Positions 4,470 to 6,762 of a DNA stretch of 6,762 nt are shown here, in pieces (position 1 is the stretch's first letter; every line of letters begins with the position of its first letter). Made by a program: the position numbers and the translations under genes. The stretch is from Thermoproteales archaeon (lineage in GTDB: Archaea; Thermoproteota; Thermoprotei; Thermoproteales; Thermocladiaceae), in NCBI GenBank assembly GCA_027068725.1, contig JAMOMD010000338.1, positions 1 to 6,762 on the forward strand, written 5' to 3'. Below the pieces are notes generated by a model. That model had not been told where the DNA came from. It saw nothing but the letters and a program-made list of their open reading frames with translations, and did no database searches.

Positions 4470-6762
4470 ATGAGTAGAGAAGCCTACCAGATAATTATGA
4501 TCGGCCTAGTTCAGGGAGTCGGGTTTTAGACCATTCATATATCGCATAGCTAAGCAAGCACAAGTAGCAGGATACGTGAAAAATCTTGGAGGAGCAGAAG
4601 TAGAGATTCACATAGAGGGATCTCGAGAAAACATTGAGAAGTTCTTCAAACTATTCTGGAAAACTAAGCCAGACTGTATAATAGTTGAGAAGATAATAGT
4701 CAAGAGAAGAGAACCTGCAGGATTCGAAGATTTTAGAATAGAGAAGAGTGGCAGAGAAGCAACTGCACGTTCTGTTGTTCCTCCTGACTTCTCTGTTTGT
4801 GAAGAATGTCTTAAAGAAGTTCTTAATCAAAATGATTGGAGAAGATATAGATACGCTTTCAACTCCTGCGTATTTTGTGGTCCCCGCTTCTCAATGATGT
4901 ACGATAATCCCTGGGATCGAGAAAATACAGCAATGAGAGATTTTCCACTTTGTGAGTACTGTCTAAGAGAGTATACTGATCCTACAAATATTAGAAGATT
5001 TCATGCTCAGGGAATATCATGTAAGCTATGTGGTCCTCGACTATGGCTCTGTGATAAAGATGGAAATGTTATTGATACGAAAGATCCTATAAGTGAGACT
5101 GCTAAGCTAATAGAGGAAGGATACATAGTAGCTATCAAGGGCTTAGGTGGATTTCATATTGCTTGTCTTGCAACAGATGATGATGTTGTTCTTAGGCTTA
5201 GAATGAGAAAGAGAAGACCAGAGCAGCCTTTTGCTGTGATGGTACTTGACTTAGATGTTGCTGAGCGTCTCGTGTATCTTGATGAGGATGCTAGGAAGGT
5301 ACTGACGTCGTTCAGGAAGCCTATAGTGCTTCTGCCCATGAGAGAAGATGCGCCAGTGTCAAGGTATGTAGCTCCAGGACTTGCTCACTTGGGAGTATTT
5401 TTACCATATACGCCGCTTCACTATCTGCTTCTTCGTGAGCTACATGATCGTTTTGCCATAATGACTAGTGGTAATGTACATGGAAAACCCATGTGTATAA
5501 AGAATGATCAGGCACTTCGAGAACTTAGGAGCATTGTTGACTACTTTCTGCTACATAATAGGGAAATAGTGAACAGAGTTGACGATAGCGTTGTAAGGTT
5601 TACTACAGGGAAACTTGTCCTCTTGAGAAGAGGAAGAGGATATGCCCCCTACTGGATCAGGACGCCGATCAGGACTAGCAGAACAATAGTGTGCCTTGGA
5701 GCACTTCTACAGAATGCTGGTGCACTAATGTTTGAGGATAAGGTAGTGCTCACTCAGTACATTGGTGACTGTGATGATCTAGACACGCTAATGGAACTAG
5801 AGCACTATATTAGGGTACTTGCACGTATGTATAGATTAGACCTGAGAGAAGCCCTGTTTGTCTGTGATCTGCACCCTAGCTATGAGACTACACTACTTGC
5901 TCAGAAGCTTGCAGAAGAGAACAATGGCGATCTTGTACAAGTTCAGCATCACTGGGCTCACGTAGCATCAGCAATGGCAAGTCTCGGAGTAAGTCCTGAC
6001 GAGGAGGTCATCGGAGTAGCTATTGATGGCGTGGGATATGGACTTGATGGTCAGGTATGGGGATGCGAGATCATGTACGCCACTTACAGGAACATGCGTA
6101 GAGTAGGACATCTCAAGTACGTGAAGATGCTAGGTGGAGATTTAGCAACGTACTACCCTGTCAGGATGACTGTATCCTACCTCATGGAGATACTGGAACC
6201 TGACGAAGTCAAGAAAGTGATTGAAGATAGGAGACTTGTCGAGGGCTTAAGATACGGAGAAGATGAGCTACAGCTAATATTGTCACAGTACGAGAATGAG
6301 AAGATACTGACATCAAGCATTGGGAGATTTCTCGATGCTGCTTCTGCGCTTCTGAGAATATGCCTTAAGAGGACTTACGAAGGAGAGCCAGCAATAAAGC
6401 TTGAGGCACGTGCATTTAGAGCACACTTCAGGAAGATCGAGCCCGAACTTCTGGAGTTTGATATAGATGGGAGTGGCCCCTACGTGATAGATCCATCAAA
6501 AATGTTTGAGTATTTGTTAAATGTTGATTATAGAGACGAGAAAGAGGTCGATAAGGCTGCACTGAGCCTACTGTTCAGTATAGGGTATGCTATTGGTATA
6601 GTTGTGAAGAAAGTTCGTAAAAGAAATATAAAGAAGGTAATCATATCAGGAGGTGCTGCAGTTAACGAGTTCATAATTAGAGGAATAGTATCAGCACTTA
6701 GGGATACGGATCTTCAAGTTCTTCTGCCGAGAGACGTGCCAGCTAACGATGGAGGAATTGCA
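4470..6762 (+). CDS. hypF: HypF, NiFe-hydrogenase maturation carbamoyltransferase; +1 frameshift at codon 20, 3' end cut by window
   Basis: HypF uses carbamoyl phosphate and ATP to make carbamoyl-adenylate and carbamoylates the C-terminal Cys of HypE, the source of the CN ligands of NiFe-hydrogenase. All domains are visible, numbered as if the frame were joined. Acylphosphatase: VQGVGF, R20, and N38 in GYVKNLGG, spaced as in acylphosphatases. Zinc-finger pairs: C110/C113, C133/C136, C161/C164, C184/C187. YrdC-like: KGLGGFH, KRRPEQPFAVM, TSGN at 332-335. Kae1-like: HHWAH at 493-497, AIDGVGYGLDG at about 517, SGG at 726-728, NDGG near 760. From ATG 4470 the frame hits TAG at 4527 after 19 codons. 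From 4528 the +1 frame is open to 6762, giving 764 residues in total, so only a short tail is missing. No upstream start exists in the second frame (TAG at 4507); the first fallback is GTG 4576, which would lose the catalytic Arg. HHWAH replaces the usual HHHAH. Confidence 0.95.
4513..4530 (+). other. Frameshift site in hypF: TTT TAG A preceded by AGGGAG
   Basis: The incoming frame reads GGG TTT TAG ACC, and the HypF frame resumes at AGA (4528-4530), so one T in the run 4524-4527 is extra. If real, the site has features known to favour +1 shifting, as in bacterial prfB: a stop codon in the A site, a P-site tRNA-Phe that re-pairs perfectly (UUU to UUU), and a purine-rich GGAG/AGGGAG element 5 nt upstream that could pair with the 16S rRNA tail. 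The same bases also encode the conserved Gln-Gly-Val-Gly, so the Shine-Dalgarno-like element may be a coincidence. A sequencing indel or a fresh mutation explains the sequence equally well. Confidence 0.6.

Noticed and set aside
5165..5185. ATGATGATG-like stretch resembling a C/D-box RNA box C
   Set aside because: It is in frame coding for an Asp run (DDD) in HypF, and I saw no matching D boxes or k-turn arrangement.
5154..5339. Minus-strand open frame of 61 codons inside hypF
   Set aside because: It lies within the conserved YrdC-like domain coding region of hypF and its product is Ser/Thr-rich with no features.

Overview
The window looks like chromosomal DNA from a hyperthermophilic crenarchaeote (Thermoproteota, perhaps Desulfurococcales or Pyrodictiaceae; the order is a guess). 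Supporting signs are an archaeal-type initiator tRNA with an A1-U72 pair, very GC-rich stems and an encoded CCA; Arg codons that are mostly AGA/AGG and Ile codons rich in ATA; proteins rich in I, V, Y, K, R and E; and TATA-like boxes about 27 bp upstream of starts that lack a Shine-Dalgarno sequence, as in leaderless archaeal genes. No mobile element, CRISPR array or rRNA is visible.

Left part (minus strand). Reading leftwards from 3427, a membrane-anchored extracytoplasmic beta-propeller protein (1676-3427) is followed after 12 bp by a secreted/multi-spanning membrane protein (152-1663). They look like a two-gene operon for a cell-surface complex of unknown function. A separate initiator tRNA-Met gene (22-98) lies beyond them.

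Middle. A small two-helix membrane protein with a PH-like domain (3515-4018, plus) diverges from the propeller gene. It overlaps tail-to-tail by 23 bp with a winged-helix regulator gene (3996-4373, minus). The 87 bp divergent region holds a perfect 10 bp palindrome and a TAATAAG direct repeat.

Right part (plus strand). hypF, the carbamoyltransferase that makes the cyanide ligands of NiFe-hydrogenases, starts at 4470 and runs off the window end, only a few residues from its expected C-terminus. As given, its reading frame is broken by one extra T at codon 20 (TTT TAG A, 4524-4530), exactly between the conserved Phe and catalytic Arg of the acylphosphatase motif. The other 745 codons in the window are fully open and well conserved. 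This is a sequencing error, a very recent mutation or a programmed +1 frameshift; the site resembles the last but the sequence alone cannot decide. It is the most interesting item here. The presence of hypF suggests the organism makes NiFe-hydrogenase. No other hyp or hydrogenase genes are in view.
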